DNA of 64,000 nt from Paragorgia papillata (lineage: Eukaryota; Cnidaria; Anthozoa; Scleralcyonacea; Coralliidae), in the NCBI GenBank assembly GCA_035771165.1, contig JAWNZC010000111.1, forward strand, positions 62,001 through 126,000, read 5' to 3'. The position numbers were made by a program, and so were the translations under genes. How positions within the stretch are numbered: position 1 is the stretch's first letter; every line of letters begins with the position of its first letter. The notes below the pieces were generated by a model. It saw only the letters and a list, made by a program, of their open reading frames with translations, made no database searches and was not told the DNA's origin. Positions 45,137 through 52,501 of this stretch are shown piece by piece.

Positions 45137-45512
45137 AGTAGTGGGAAAAGGAGAGTTCTGGGACATTTTGAGATTTCTATTCAAATTCATGATTCTCTCT
45201 TTCATTACAACACATCCGGTAATTTAAATTCATAACCTAATGGGATATGAATTTCTTTAACCCGCTCCTTGCTTGCTGGCGCTTGCTCCCAATTTTCCCA
45301 ATTTTCCCATTTTCCCATATTTCCGAATTTTTCGAAAAGCCGAAGCCGAATCTTAAATTACCAGTATCCGGTTCCCTTTACCGTTTCCCAGTACCCCAAA
45401 TATTTTTTCCGCATTTCCGCATTTCTGATATTTTTGTGTCCGATCGCCAAAGTCCGAATTCCGTCTTCTAAAATGATTCTTTTGTCGTCGTCTGCCGAAA
45501 GTGCTATTTTGT
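45137..45512. repeat. Polinton terminal inverted repeat, left
   Basis: 376 bp, inverted copy of 57266-57641 with no mismatch seen. It contains G-poor, pyrimidine-rich runs such as CCCAATTTTCCCAATTTTCC. Its inner part is the reverse complement of the polymerase C-terminal codons. Confidence 0.95.
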
Positions 45513-45534
45513 AAAATAATGGTTTAAATAAAAA

Positions 45535-46287
45535 ATGAGTATACACTATGGTTATGACAAATTTTATAACAAACATAAAATTGTGTTACCAGATCAAAAA
45601 CAATATAAAACTGTTTTCGATGTTAACTTGTTAAGAGCGGTAAAAACTGGAGACTCTTCTAAAGGAGTTAGAGTTGGAAGAGTGCAAGACAATGAGTATT
45701 CTCTTTTTCAAAGCGAATATAAAAGAGGACCGATACCTGGATTAGATTTTATACAAAATACCAGAAAGTGTTTTATGATATTTAAATGTCCGGAAATGGT
45801 TAACATTAACATCTCTATATTTATTGTGTTACGCGTTATTGGCAGCACCAACAATTCAGGAAAATGGGCGTACATTATTGGCAACGATAATGGTGGATTT
45901 GATAAATTTATTGGATATAAAACTGGAACGACAAACCAACTATCGTATGGAGGAGGCTTTCCTGTTAAAGAGTACAATTGTACAATTCAAAGTGATGTTA
46001 GTATTTTTAAAAAACATTTAATTTCATGTCATTGGTTATTAACCGGAAGTTGTATATACATTAATGGAGTAAAGTCAACAGATTCAGATTTCTTCGCGAA
46101 TCCTAAAACCATTGGTGAAACATGTGGAACAATTTTTGTGAATGATAGATTTACAGGAACCACTGGACCGCTATCGAAACCTTTTACAGGAGAGATTTAC
46201 GATATCAAGGTAATTAGCGGATTTTTAAACCAGGATGATATAAAGGAAATAAGCAGCGATATTATAAAAGATCATGAGATTTCATAA
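45535..46287 (+). CDS. Polinton ConA-like lectin/LamG-type protein
   Basis: 250 codons, the first gene inside the left TIR, start 22 bp from the TIR end. The second half has the rhythm of a concanavalin A-like jelly-roll (LamG/pentraxin type): ISIFIVLRVIGSTNNSGKWA, FKKHLISCHWLLTGSCIYIN and the closing FTGEIYDIKVISGFLNQDDI. Such domains bind sugars or form tail/spike or attachment modules in viruses; here the role is inference. No signal peptide or membrane segment is evident. It is convergent with the next gene and ends 16 bp before a strong hairpin. AAATAAAAA stands just before its ATG. Confidence 0.55.
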   Translation: MSIHYGYDKFYNKHKIVLPDQKQYKTVFDVNLLRAVKTGDSSKGVRVGRVQDNEYSLFQSEYKRGPIPGLDFIQNTRKCFMIFKCPEMVNINISIFIVLRVIGSTNNSGKWAYIIGNDNGGFDKFIGYKTGTTNQLSYGGGFPVKEYNCTIQSDVSIFKKHLISCHWLLTGSCIYINGVKSTDSDFFANPKTIGETCGTIFVNDRFTGTTGPLSKPFTGEIYDIKVISGFLNQDDIKEISSDIIKDHEIS

Positions 46288-46303
46288 TCATAAAAAAACC
46301 CAG

Positions 46304-46330
46304 AATTCCTAAGATTTTTTCTTAGGAATT
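46304..46330. terminator. Gene-end hairpin H1
   Basis: AATTCCTAAGA, loop TTTTT, TCTTAGGAATT: a perfect 11-bp stem between two convergent genes (ends at 46287 and 46344). Similar in sequence and loop length to H2 and H3. Confidence 0.8.
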
Positions 46331-46343
46331 TTTACTCCTTTAC

Positions 46344-46697
46344 CTACCAATGAAATATATTTCTATCAATAGTTGTTGAACAACAAACACTTCTTTTTCT
46401 AGGTCTACGCCGATGATGTTCAAACATAAGTTCGGTGATATAGAGACCGGGTTCGGCACCATTAGGTTTTTCAAAGATCATTTCATTTATAAGCATTTTA
46501 AATGTTAGCCTTAATGCTAAGGAAAGTCCTACGCGTTGTGGATGTTGTTGAAGTGTTTCTATAAAGGCATACAACTTTTCAAGTAGCTTAGGTGTAATGA
46601 AAAGGGTAGTACACTTTTTAAAATTTCTTAGAGCCGGCATTTTCTTTTGTAATATTAGATCTTGAAATGCAGTAACTGTTTTATCCATTAAATTCAT
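46344..46697 (-). CDS. Polinton 117-residue protein, unknown
   Basis: 117 codons, no family recognised. The middle is helical (LLEKLYAFIETLQQHPQRVG, then LRLTFKMLINEMIF) and the C-terminus is Arg-rich (HHRRRPRKRS). The basic tail could bind nucleic acid. The start follows an exact CTATAATAAAAGG motif (46713-46701 on the minus strand) by three bases, and the stop faces hairpin H1, so it is very likely a real gene. It is divergent from the 262-residue gene, with 42 bp between the two starts. Confidence 0.6.
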   Translation of the reverse strand: MNLMDKTVTAFQDLILQKKMPALRNFKKCTTLFITPKLLEKLYAFIETLQQHPQRVGLSLALRLTFKMLINEMIFEKPNGAEPGLYITELMFEHHRRRPRKRSVCCSTTIDRNIFHW

Positions 46698-46700
46698 ATT

Positions 46701-46735
46701 CCTTTTATTATAGTGGTAAAAGAGATATAATAAAG
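46701..46735. promoter_or_regulatory. Divergent promoter motifs
   Basis: CTATAATAAAAGG (minus, 46713-46701) for the 117-residue gene and TATAATAAAG (plus, 46726-46735) for the 262-residue gene, back to back in a 42-bp gap. Confidence 0.6.
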
Positions 46736-46739
46736 AAAC

Positions 46740-47528
46740 ATGATTGAAACATTAAAGTTTTACATTAGCCAACTTTCATCCAAACGCGCAAAAATTTACT
46801 CAAAATCTTGGTGGACTGTTGGCTACATAATTTACAAACAAGCCGAAGGAAGTGAAGAAGGTCGTGATCTTTGGCATGAGTTTTCAGCACAGGATATAGA
46901 TGATTACACTAATAATGTTTGTGATAAGAAATGGGAATCCTTTAAGAAAGCCTGTTATCCTATTCCTTTCCGTACACTTACATCCTATGTGAATGAAGAT
47001 GGCGGCTCAATATACAACCCAGACCATAACCATTTTGTTGAGGACAGTGAAGTGCGAAACTTTGTTTACTCAATCATAATACCAAAGCTTTCAATACGGA
47101 GAATGAGGAGCAAAATAGCTCTTAATAACTTATGTTCTGCAATGTTTCATATGTCCTCAGGAAAAGATAGGGATGCAATGTTAAAAGTTTGTAAGCGGAT
47201 TAAAGACGAACGGTCGTCGACACAGCTAAAAGAAACTTTTATTGCGAGCTGGGATCTCAAGAGTTTTATCCATTGCAATACAATTAATGATATTATTTGT
47301 TGGCATAATAGCGATGAGAAAGAAAAACCCTGTCCAAGAGCAACCGGTATTAAAGTATATTCCCTTGGAGATCCACTTTGGTTAGAACAAACCTCTAACT
47401 ACTTGAAATCTTTCGACAGCGCAGGTTATACGCCAAGATATTTTAAGGTAAGTGCAGAAGAGCGTGAGAATTTAAAATTAGCCATAGCAAAACGTAATCA
47501 TGCAAAATTGCTCGCTTCTTTGTTTTAA
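46740..47528 (+). CDS. Polinton PriCT-2-like protein A
   Basis: 262 codons. Residues 18-62 carry a module seen three times in this element: SWWTVGYIIYKQAEGSEEGR, then LWHEFSAQDIDDY and CDKKWESF. The spacing of Trp, Gly, LW..FS, Asp-Tyr, Cys and the final Trp resembles PriCT-2, the primase C-terminal domain found in D5-like and phage primases. The rest (63-262) is not recognised; it has LRTLTSYVNEDGG, a helical centre and ends in AKRNHAKLLASL. No primase active site is visible, so a role in replication is only inferred from the module. The start follows a TATAATAAAG motif. Confidence 0.5.
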   Translation: MIETLKFYISQLSSKRAKIYSKSWWTVGYIIYKQAEGSEEGRDLWHEFSAQDIDDYTNNVCDKKWESFKKACYPIPFRTLTSYVNEDGGSIYNPDHNHFVEDSEVRNFVYSIIIPKLSIRRMRSKIALNNLCSAMFHMSSGKDRDAMLKVCKRIKDERSSTQLKETFIASWDLKSFIHCNTINDIICWHNSDEKEKPCPRATGIKVYSLGDPLWLEQTSNYLKSFDSAGYTPRYFKVSAEERENLKLAIAKRNHAKLLASLF

Positions 47529-47538
47529 AAAAAATGTA

Positions 47539-47549
47539 TATAATAAAAG
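47539..47549 (+). promoter_or_regulatory. Promoter-like motif for PriCT-2-like gene B
   Basis: TATAATAAAAG, five bases before the ATG at 47554 and 11 bp after the stop of the preceding gene. It decides the start at 47554 over an upstream in-frame ATG at 47500. Confidence 0.6.
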
Positions 47550-47553
47550 AGAT

Positions 47554-47799
47554 ATGTTAGTTAATAACAATTTTATTAAGTTTGCGACAAAATGTGAATT
47601 TAGAAGCAAAACCTGGTTTGATATTGGAAAACTTATTTACAAACTTTCAGAAGGAAGTGAAGAAGGTTACAGACTTTGGATAATGTATAGCAAAATGGAT
47701 CAAGAAAACTTTGATGATTACTATTGTCATGAATACTGGGATTATTTAGTTTCTTATGCTTATAGTGAATCCGAGATTAAAAAAAGCGATGATTGTTAG
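47554..47799 (+). CDS. Polinton PriCT-2-like protein B, single module
   Basis: 81 codons, consisting of almost nothing but the module: KTWFDIGKLIYKLSEGSEEG, LWIMYSKMDQENFDDYY and CHEYWDYL. An in-frame ATG at 47500 overlaps the end of the preceding gene and is disfavoured because the promoter motif lies between the two. The C-terminal tail is short and acidic/basic mixed (SESEIKKSDDC). It is a paralogue of genes A and C, and its 3' end meets hairpin H2. Function unknown. Confidence 0.6.
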   Translation: MLVNNNFIKFATKCEFRSKTWFDIGKLIYKLSEGSEEGYRLWIMYSKMDQENFDDYYCHEYWDYLVSYAYSESEIKKSDDC

Positions 47800-47826
47800 C
47801 AAGTGGAACAACAAAACGATTAATTT

Positions 47827-47855
47827 AAATTTCTAAGAAAAAATCTTAGAAATTT
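47827..47855. terminator. Gene-end hairpin H2
   Basis: AAATTTCTAAGA, loop AAAAA, TCTTAGAAATTT: a perfect 12-bp stem between convergent genes B and C (ends at 47799 and 47878). Confidence 0.8.
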
Positions 47856-47877
47856 GAACCAGCTATTACTTGTCGCA

Positions 47878-48117
47878 CTACCACCATTCTGGAATATCAT
47901 TCGGTTCACCATCTTTCTCTTCTAGTAATTCATTCCAAACATTTCTGCAATACTCCTCATTAAAATGGTTGATATCCATTTGGCTATACATTTTCCAAAC
48001 TCTATATCCTTTTTCATCACCATTAAAAAGCTTGTATATCTGTTTACCAATACTAATCCATGTGTTACTACCAATACTGCAATTAGCAACATTTTTAAGA
48101 TTGTCTTTAACCATCAT
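47878..48117 (-). CDS. Polinton PriCT-2-like protein C, single module
   Basis: 79 codons from the ATG at 48117, chosen because TATAAAAGG (48129-48121, minus) stands four bases before it. The protein is again one module: NTWISIGKQIYKLFNGDEKG, VWKMYSQMDINHFNEEY and CRNVWNELL, with an acidic tail ending in Trp-Trp. It is encoded on the opposite strand from A and B, so the module has been copied and inverted inside the element. An in-frame ATG at 48162 lies within hairpin H3 and is unlikely to be used. Confidence 0.6.
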   Translation of the reverse strand: MMVKDNLKNVANCSIGSNTWISIGKQIYKLFNGDEKGYRVWKMYSQMDINHFNEEYCRNVWNELLEEKDGEPNDIPEWW

Positions 48118-48160
48118 CTTCCTTTTATAATGTATTTTTAAAAATGAATAAAAAAAACTC

Positions 48161-48187
48161 AATTTCTAAGATTTTTTCTTAGAAATT
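48161..48187. terminator. Gene-end hairpin H3
   Basis: AATTTCTAAGA, loop TTTTT, TCTTAGAAATT: a perfect 11-bp stem, 27 bp past the 3' end of the minus-strand 133-residue gene. Confidence 0.8.
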
Positions 48188-48213
48188 TTTATTACAAAGT
48201 GTGAGACGACAGT

Positions 48214-48615
48214 TTATATTAATTTGTGTAGTAACCATCCACCTCCTCCTCCCATTAATCCAACCGCCATAATTTGATATTTTTTCATTTCATCTGACGG
48301 TTGATAGAAATTTTCTAACCTTGGAGGAGGTATTTCGCGTTGTTGTTGTATCTTTTTGAGTTCACTGAATGCTTTGTTGGTTTCCTTCATATCGCTTTTT
48401 GCGTCGTAAATTTCTGTTCTTAATTGTCTTTCTTTGTCTTTTCTTGCTGTTTCTTTTTCTAGATATTCTTCTTTTGATTTTGAAAGTTCTTCCATTGCGA
48501 GGTTGTGTCTTTTGGTTTCTTCTTGATAACCTTTTTTGTTAAATGTTGAGAATAAGTATCCCGCACCTGCAAAAGCAACTGCATTGAATAATCCTCCTGC
48601 AATCATTGAAGCCAT
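48214..48615 (-). CDS. Polinton small membrane/coiled-coil protein
   Basis: 133 codons. A hydrophobic N-terminus (GGLFNAVAFAGAGYLFSTF) is followed by a charged coiled coil (about 30-95), a Pro-rich RLENFYQPSDEMKKY segment and a Gly-rich hydrophobic C-terminus (AVGLMGGGGGWLLHKLI). A protein with hydrophobic ends and a FYxPSDEM block is common in Polinton and adintovirus gene sets and may be a virion membrane component (inference). TATAAATAAA stands just before the ATG. It is followed on the same strand at its 3' side by hairpin H3. Confidence 0.55.
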   Translation of the reverse strand: MASMIAGGLFNAVAFAGAGYLFSTFNKKGYQEETKRHNLAMEELSKSKEEYLEKETARKDKERQLRTEIYDAKSDMKETNKAFSELKKIQQQREIPPPRLENFYQPSDEMKKYQIMAVGLMGGGGGWLLHKLI

Positions 48616-48622
48616 TGTTTAT

Positions 48623-48850
48623 TTATACTTTTAATTCTTTTGGAATGTATCCGGCTGTTTGTCCTTTTTTGATTAGAAAGCTGCCTACTGCAACAGCCAC
48701 AGCCAGTTTTGCGGTTTCTTTTAGACTGGCTGGCGCAGCCAGAGGTTGTCCTGTTAGACGTTTAGATGCCATACTCACAGCTACAGCTCCTGCTGTAACT
48801 AGTGCAGCATTGTATAAATCTTGAAATACTTCAGTTTTACTAACACTCAT
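48623..48850 (-). CDS. Polinton 75-residue hydrophobic protein
   Basis: 75 codons with two Ala/Val-rich hydrophobic stretches (NAALVTAGAVAVSMASKRL and ETAKLAVAVAVGSFLIKKG) separated by a Pro-containing turn. It lies eight bases from the 133-residue gene, same strand, and 17 bp after the 423-residue gene, so the three form a compact minus-strand block. It could be a small membrane or membrane-active virion protein; no family recognised. ACTAATAAATG is the start context. Confidence 0.5.
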   Translation of the reverse strand: MSVSKTEVFQDLYNAALVTAGAVAVSMASKRLTGQPLAAPASLKETAKLAVAVAVGSFLIKKGQTAGYIPKELKV

Positions 48851-48862
48851 TTATTAGTGTAA

Positions 48863-48879
48863 AAAAATCAAAGATTTTT
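48863..48879. terminator. Short hairpin at the stop of the 423-residue gene
   Basis: AAAAATC, loop AAA, GATTTTT, a 7-bp AT-rich stem that overlaps the stop codon at 48868. Weaker than H1-H4. Confidence 0.4.
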
Positions 48880-50139
48880 GTAAAATTTTTTTCGGTTTTT
48901 ATAGAGAATATAGGCAAATGCAACTGGTAACATCCACAAATTTTTTGCCAACCAAGCTATTCCCTTAGCACCCCACGTTAACGCTGTTGCAAGCATATTT
49001 ATAAGCGGAACTAATACTGGCAAAGCGGCTTTTGCTAGTTTAGCTACTGCTTTTGCGATAGCCCCTGTTGCTTTCGCAGCTGAAACTACACCTTTTCTTC
49101 CAGCCAAAACTACCGCCGTGACAATTCCGGCAATGGTAACAGCTACCACAGCTAGAGATCCAAGGTTTTCTTTTGCAAATTTTTTAAATTTTTCGTATTT
49201 TGTAAGATCATCTTCGTTAATCATCTCATTTGTTTTTTCGCTAATTGGTCTTTGATTATGTTTAAGTCTAATTTCGTCAGCTTTTAGTTTTGCAACATCT
49301 GAGATGTCTTTGTATATAGCTTTTTTTCTTACATCAACCTCAGCTTCTGATTTGTCCCTCCAGTACTCAACAGCTATGTCAACAGCGTCTAAGTTTTCTA
49401 TATTGTTTGTCGCTAGTATTCCACCAAGTTCTCTTAACTCTTCATCATTAAGCTGTGTTCTATCAACCGCGTTATTGTTGTTTGTTATCTCGTCTTGGAT
49501 TCTATCGATAATGTTTGCTCTAATTCCGTTGACATTAGATGTTCCAGGTAAAATACCAACAGTTTCCTCAATAGCGCCATTTGCTGTTTTACTATGCTCT
49601 TGTCGTGCTTTTTCCATGATGCTACTGTACTCTTGAACGGTGTTTCTAATTTTTTCGTTGCTACTTAGCACAAAGTTATTTCCTTTTTTAACAACAACTT
49701 TAACATCGTTGTAAAGTATTCCGTTTACCTTTCCGGTTTTTTCACTTACAGAAATTAAACTTTTGTCTATTAACTTTTTTGAAGCAGGTCCATCTTTCAT
49801 TACCACCTCAAGGTTAAACTCATTACGAAAAAATGTTTTTCGTGTTCTTGTAATTCTTCGCCTTTCAGCAGTTTCCCACCGCTTACGCCTGTTTTGTATT
49901 GTGTTTTCTTCCTCGTTTTCTTCCGCTGCTGCGTTTGTGTCGCCTTCTTGCAACCACTCATCAGGATTAAATGGTCTTAGGTCTGTTCTACCATCCAGAT
50001 CAATGTTGTCATCATAATCATCGAAGTCATCATAATCATCGAAGTCATTATAATCGTTGTCTATAAAGCTTGTTTCTTCTTCTATTATTCTTTCCATTTC
50101 ATTGTTTTCACCAAAAGTGTCAAATTCAAATCCTTCCAT
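48868..50139 (-). CDS. Polinton membrane protein with acidic N-terminus
   Basis: 423 codons. Residues 20-50 are a run of Asp with Tyr/Phe (DDYDDFDDYDD type). An Arg-rich stretch follows (about 80-105, QNRRKRWETAERRRITRTRK). The middle is helical and polar. The C-terminal third is membrane-like: GSLAVVAVTIAGIVTAVVLAG (about 327-347), an Ala/Lys-rich amphipathic segment (SAAKATGAIAKAVAKLAKAA), and a last hydrophobic helix (LWMLPVAFAYILYK) before a basic tail. This resembles a virion membrane or membrane-penetration protein, but no family is recognised. It is head-to-tail with the integrase gene 28 bp upstream. Confidence 0.5.
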   Translation of the reverse strand: MEGFEFDTFGENNEMERIIEEETSFIDNDYNDFDDYDDFDDYDDNIDLDGRTDLRPFNPDEWLQEGDTNAAAEENEEENTIQNRRKRWETAERRRITRTRKTFFRNEFNLEVVMKDGPASKKLIDKSLISVSEKTGKVNGILYNDVKVVVKKGNNFVLSSNEKIRNTVQEYSSIMEKARQEHSKTANGAIEETVGILPGTSNVNGIRANIIDRIQDEITNNNNAVDRTQLNDEELRELGGILATNNIENLDAVDIAVEYWRDKSEAEVDVRKKAIYKDISDVAKLKADEIRLKHNQRPISEKTNEMINEDDLTKYEKFKKFAKENLGSLAVVAVTIAGIVTAVVLAGRKGVVSAAKATGAIAKAVAKLAKAALPVLVPLINMLATALTWGAKGIAWLAKNLWMLPVAFAYILYKNRKKFYKNL

Positions 50140-50167
50140 TTTATTTGTGAGCGAAATAAAATTTTAC

Positions 50168-51130
50168 TTATTGTATAACTTTAACTAACTCTTCATTGTA
50201 AAACTTTCCAATAACATTTTCTCCATCTTCATCATCAATGTTGTACATCACCGCGTCACCGCGGAACACAGCTGATATTTTAAAAACTTCATTTGTAAAG
50301 TTGGGGTCATATCCCTTTGCAAAGTTTTTTTTGTATTTGTACACCCTTACATAATCACCAACCTTAAATTTTGGTTTTGGAAATTCTGTTGGTGGTAAAC
50401 CATATAAAGTTTTGAATACCTCATCCTGATTATCTGTATTAACATCAGCAGGTTTTCTTTTAATGGTTGAGTGAAATGTGTTGTTATAACTCTTAGTAAA
50501 TTTATCTAAAACATCTATCCAAGTTTTGGTTTGTTTGAATGTAAAATATTTCCACATTCTAGTTTTAAGTGTTCTGTTAAATCTTTCTACAATAGCTGCT
50601 TTTCGTTCTGAAAGTGTTGAGAAGTACTCTATGTCATGAGATTTTAAAAGGGTTTTCACTCCAACATTGTAAAATTCTTTACCGTTATCAAACTGAACAA
50701 CCTCAGGATATTTTTGAAAGTGATGTTTAAATTCCTTAAGCATTTCGCCAACACCAACTACCATACTTTCTGTATTTTTTCTGTGTACAGGAACGGTAAA
50801 AGCAAATCTGCTTAAAACCTCAACACCTGTTAAGATCCAGTTAAACTTTTTGTTCACAGAGCTAAACTTAGCCATATCCACTAAGTCCATTTGAAGCTGA
50901 TCGGCCAGATTTTTAACAAAGGTTCTTTGCGTTTTACGTGGTTTTCTTAGCGGTTTATGAGTTGTGTATGTACTTTGCGACGATAACCACTCCTTAACTA
51001 GCTTTCTTGTAACTCCTTCCAATCCCAGTTCAACCGCCTTTTGATATAGCTTTTCCGCACTTTGATATCCGGTTACAGGATTGTAATATATATTTCTTAA
51101 TTCGAGGTCAAGTAATGTTAAAGTTGTCAT
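50168..51130 (-). CDS. int: Polinton retroviral-type (DDE) integrase
   Basis: 320 codons, typical Polinton integrase length. An N-terminal helical domain (YQSAEKLYQKAVELGLEGVT) precedes the catalytic core. The triad is D82 (LQMDLVDMAKF), D148 (VVQFDNGKEF) and E182 (KAAIVERFNRTLKTRMW). The C-terminus is a chromo/SH3-like domain (FKVGDYVRVYKYKKNFAKGY, ISAVFRGDAVMYNI). It would cut and join element ends at the target, giving the 6-bp duplication. The start is 26 bp from the divergent 308-residue gene. All catalytic residues are present and the frame is whole. Confidence 0.92.
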   Translation of the reverse strand: MTTLTLLDLELRNIYYNPVTGYQSAEKLYQKAVELGLEGVTRKLVKEWLSSQSTYTTHKPLRKPRKTQRTFVKNLADQLQMDLVDMAKFSSVNKKFNWILTGVEVLSRFAFTVPVHRKNTESMVVGVGEMLKEFKHHFQKYPEVVQFDNGKEFYNVGVKTLLKSHDIEYFSTLSERKAAIVERFNRTLKTRMWKYFTFKQTKTWIDVLDKFTKSYNNTFHSTIKRKPADVNTDNQDEVFKTLYGLPPTEFPKPKFKVGDYVRVYKYKKNFAKGYDPNFTNEVFKISAVFRGDAVMYNIDDEDGENVIGKFYNEELVKVIQ

Positions 51131-51156
51131 TTTATTTTATTTTAGTATAAATAAAA
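51131..51156. promoter_or_regulatory. Minimal divergent promoter between integrase and ORF-308
   Basis: Only 26 bp separate two divergent starts. The gap is nearly pure A/T with AGTATAAATAAAA on the plus strand and ACTAAAATAAAATAAA on the minus strand. Confidence 0.5.
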
Positions 51157-52083
51157 ATGATGACAAACGTTTACTCGCCAAAAGAACTACAACGTCTTAA
51201 GGCATTATATGAAAAAGATTACAAAGGTGCGGTTAAAGGAGGACCGTTAGAAAAAGCCAAACTTCGTAAAGAGTTTTTAGAAAAATATCCAAATGCTGAT
51301 GTAAGCAGGTTTATTTTCTCTGTTTGGCTTAATAACAAAGGAAAAGTTGATACTAGGGAGGTGCTTTTTAAAGAACCAAATGACTTTTCCTCAACTCTTA
51401 ACATTACATCGGACGCCTTTAAAAACAACCCTGATTGGACACAGTATTTATACTGGCCAAGAGGATGGATCGTTACCCAAGATTTACCAAGTTCCAAACT
51501 TAATAAGGATTTTTCATTAAATTTAGATGTTATTTCTATTTTTGTAACTGAAAACAAAAAGTTTACCACACATTTTGAAATACTAGACACAGCTTACGTA
51601 AAGCCTGTTGTTGATGAGGATGCAGAGGAAAAGAAACCGTATGCGAAAGAGGAATTTGACTACATAAACAATCCATATTTTACTGCAATAGCAGCGACCT
51701 ATGTAATCACTAATTTGTGTGGAATTTCAGCAGAACATTTAACAAATAAAATTCCAAGAGCTAGCTCAAATATAATTACAAGTATAGCACAGTATCACCT
51801 TGCTTATCATTTAAGAAGGTTTTTAAGAAATCCTACAAAACTTAAAAAATATATGATTGGGAAACAACTAAATTTTTTACAAGAACATACACCAGTTAGA
51901 AAAATATGGAGAACACAATACAGTGACACAACTATGAAACTAGAAAAATTTCAAAAACAACAAGATGATCTTGGTTATATCACACAAAATATGAGATACG
52001 TCAGAAACCATGCAAATTACATTAATTACGGAGCAAACATAAAATATGAAAAATATATGGGAGGAAAACCAAAAAAAGGATAA
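51157..52083 (+). CDS. Polinton 308-residue protein, unknown
   Basis: 308 codons. The first 50 residues form helices (SPKELQRLKALYEKDYKGAV, then KYPNADVSRFIFSVWLNNKG) that recall the N-terminal helical domain of the neighbouring integrase. The middle has DWTQYLYWPRGWIVTQDLPS and a strand-rich stretch (FSLNLDVISIFVTENKKFTT). The C-terminal half is helical and basic. No family recognised. It overlaps the next ORF by 38 bp. Its place next to the integrase would suit a structural or packaging protein, but I see no jelly-roll or ATPase motif. Confidence 0.5.
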   Translation: MMTNVYSPKELQRLKALYEKDYKGAVKGGPLEKAKLRKEFLEKYPNADVSRFIFSVWLNNKGKVDTREVLFKEPNDFSSTLNITSDAFKNNPDWTQYLYWPRGWIVTQDLPSSKLNKDFSLNLDVISIFVTENKKFTTHFEILDTAYVKPVVDEDAEEKKPYAKEEFDYINNPYFTAIAATYVITNLCGISAEHLTNKIPRASSNIITSIAQYHLAYHLRRFLRNPTKLKKYMIGKQLNFLQEHTPVRKIWRTQYSDTTMKLEKFQKQQDDLGYITQNMRYVRNHANYINYGANIKYEKYMGGKPKKG

Positions 52084-52501
52084 TGACTTTTTACTTTTTA
52101 TACCTAAAACTTCAAAAGGAATAACTCCTTTAGGTCAAAAACTATTTCAACAATCCATAGAAAGCTATGTTTACTGTATTTTAGGTGCACAAGCAAGAAC
52201 CAGATGGAGTATTATAGATCAAGGTGCAAAAAGCACGCAAACACAAGATGTTTTTTTAAAACTTGTGAAAGATACAATAGCACAAGATGACACAACTGTA
52301 GCCATTTCAAATATGCGAACGGCTATTAGCAATACTAACGTTATTTTAAATTTCGCCATTTCACCGGGTTTAATTTTAATACCATCAGATATGAGAATTC
52401 TTATTAATCCAGTGAGCGGCTTCAACAACATTCTTACTCTTGCAACAGGAAAGATGACATTTGGTAATAATGTAAATATTAACAAGGTCAAAAGCCCCTA
52501 A
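52046..52501 (+). CDS. Polinton 151-residue protein, unknown
   Basis: 151 codons in another frame, overlapping the end of ORF-308 by 38 bp. It has LGQKLFQQSIESYVYCILGA, a polar middle, and a hydrophobic, strand-like C-terminal half (NVILNFAISPGLILIPSDMR, INPVSGF). The overlap could be a natural stop-start overlap or a frameshift that splits one longer protein; an A7 run at 52072-52078 lies in the overlap. No family recognised. Confidence 0.4.
   Translation: MKNIWEENQKKDNDFLLFIPKTSKGITPLGQKLFQQSIESYVYCILGAQARTRWSIIDQGAKSTQTQDVFLKLVKDTIAQDDTTVAISNMRTAISNTNVILNFAISPGLILIPSDMRILINPVSGFNNILTLATGKMTFGNNVNINKVKSP

Noticed and set aside
45358..45576. 72-codon minus-strand ORF next to the lectin-type gene
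   Set aside because: It is the inverted copy of the polymerase C-terminus inside the left TIR, not a separate gene.
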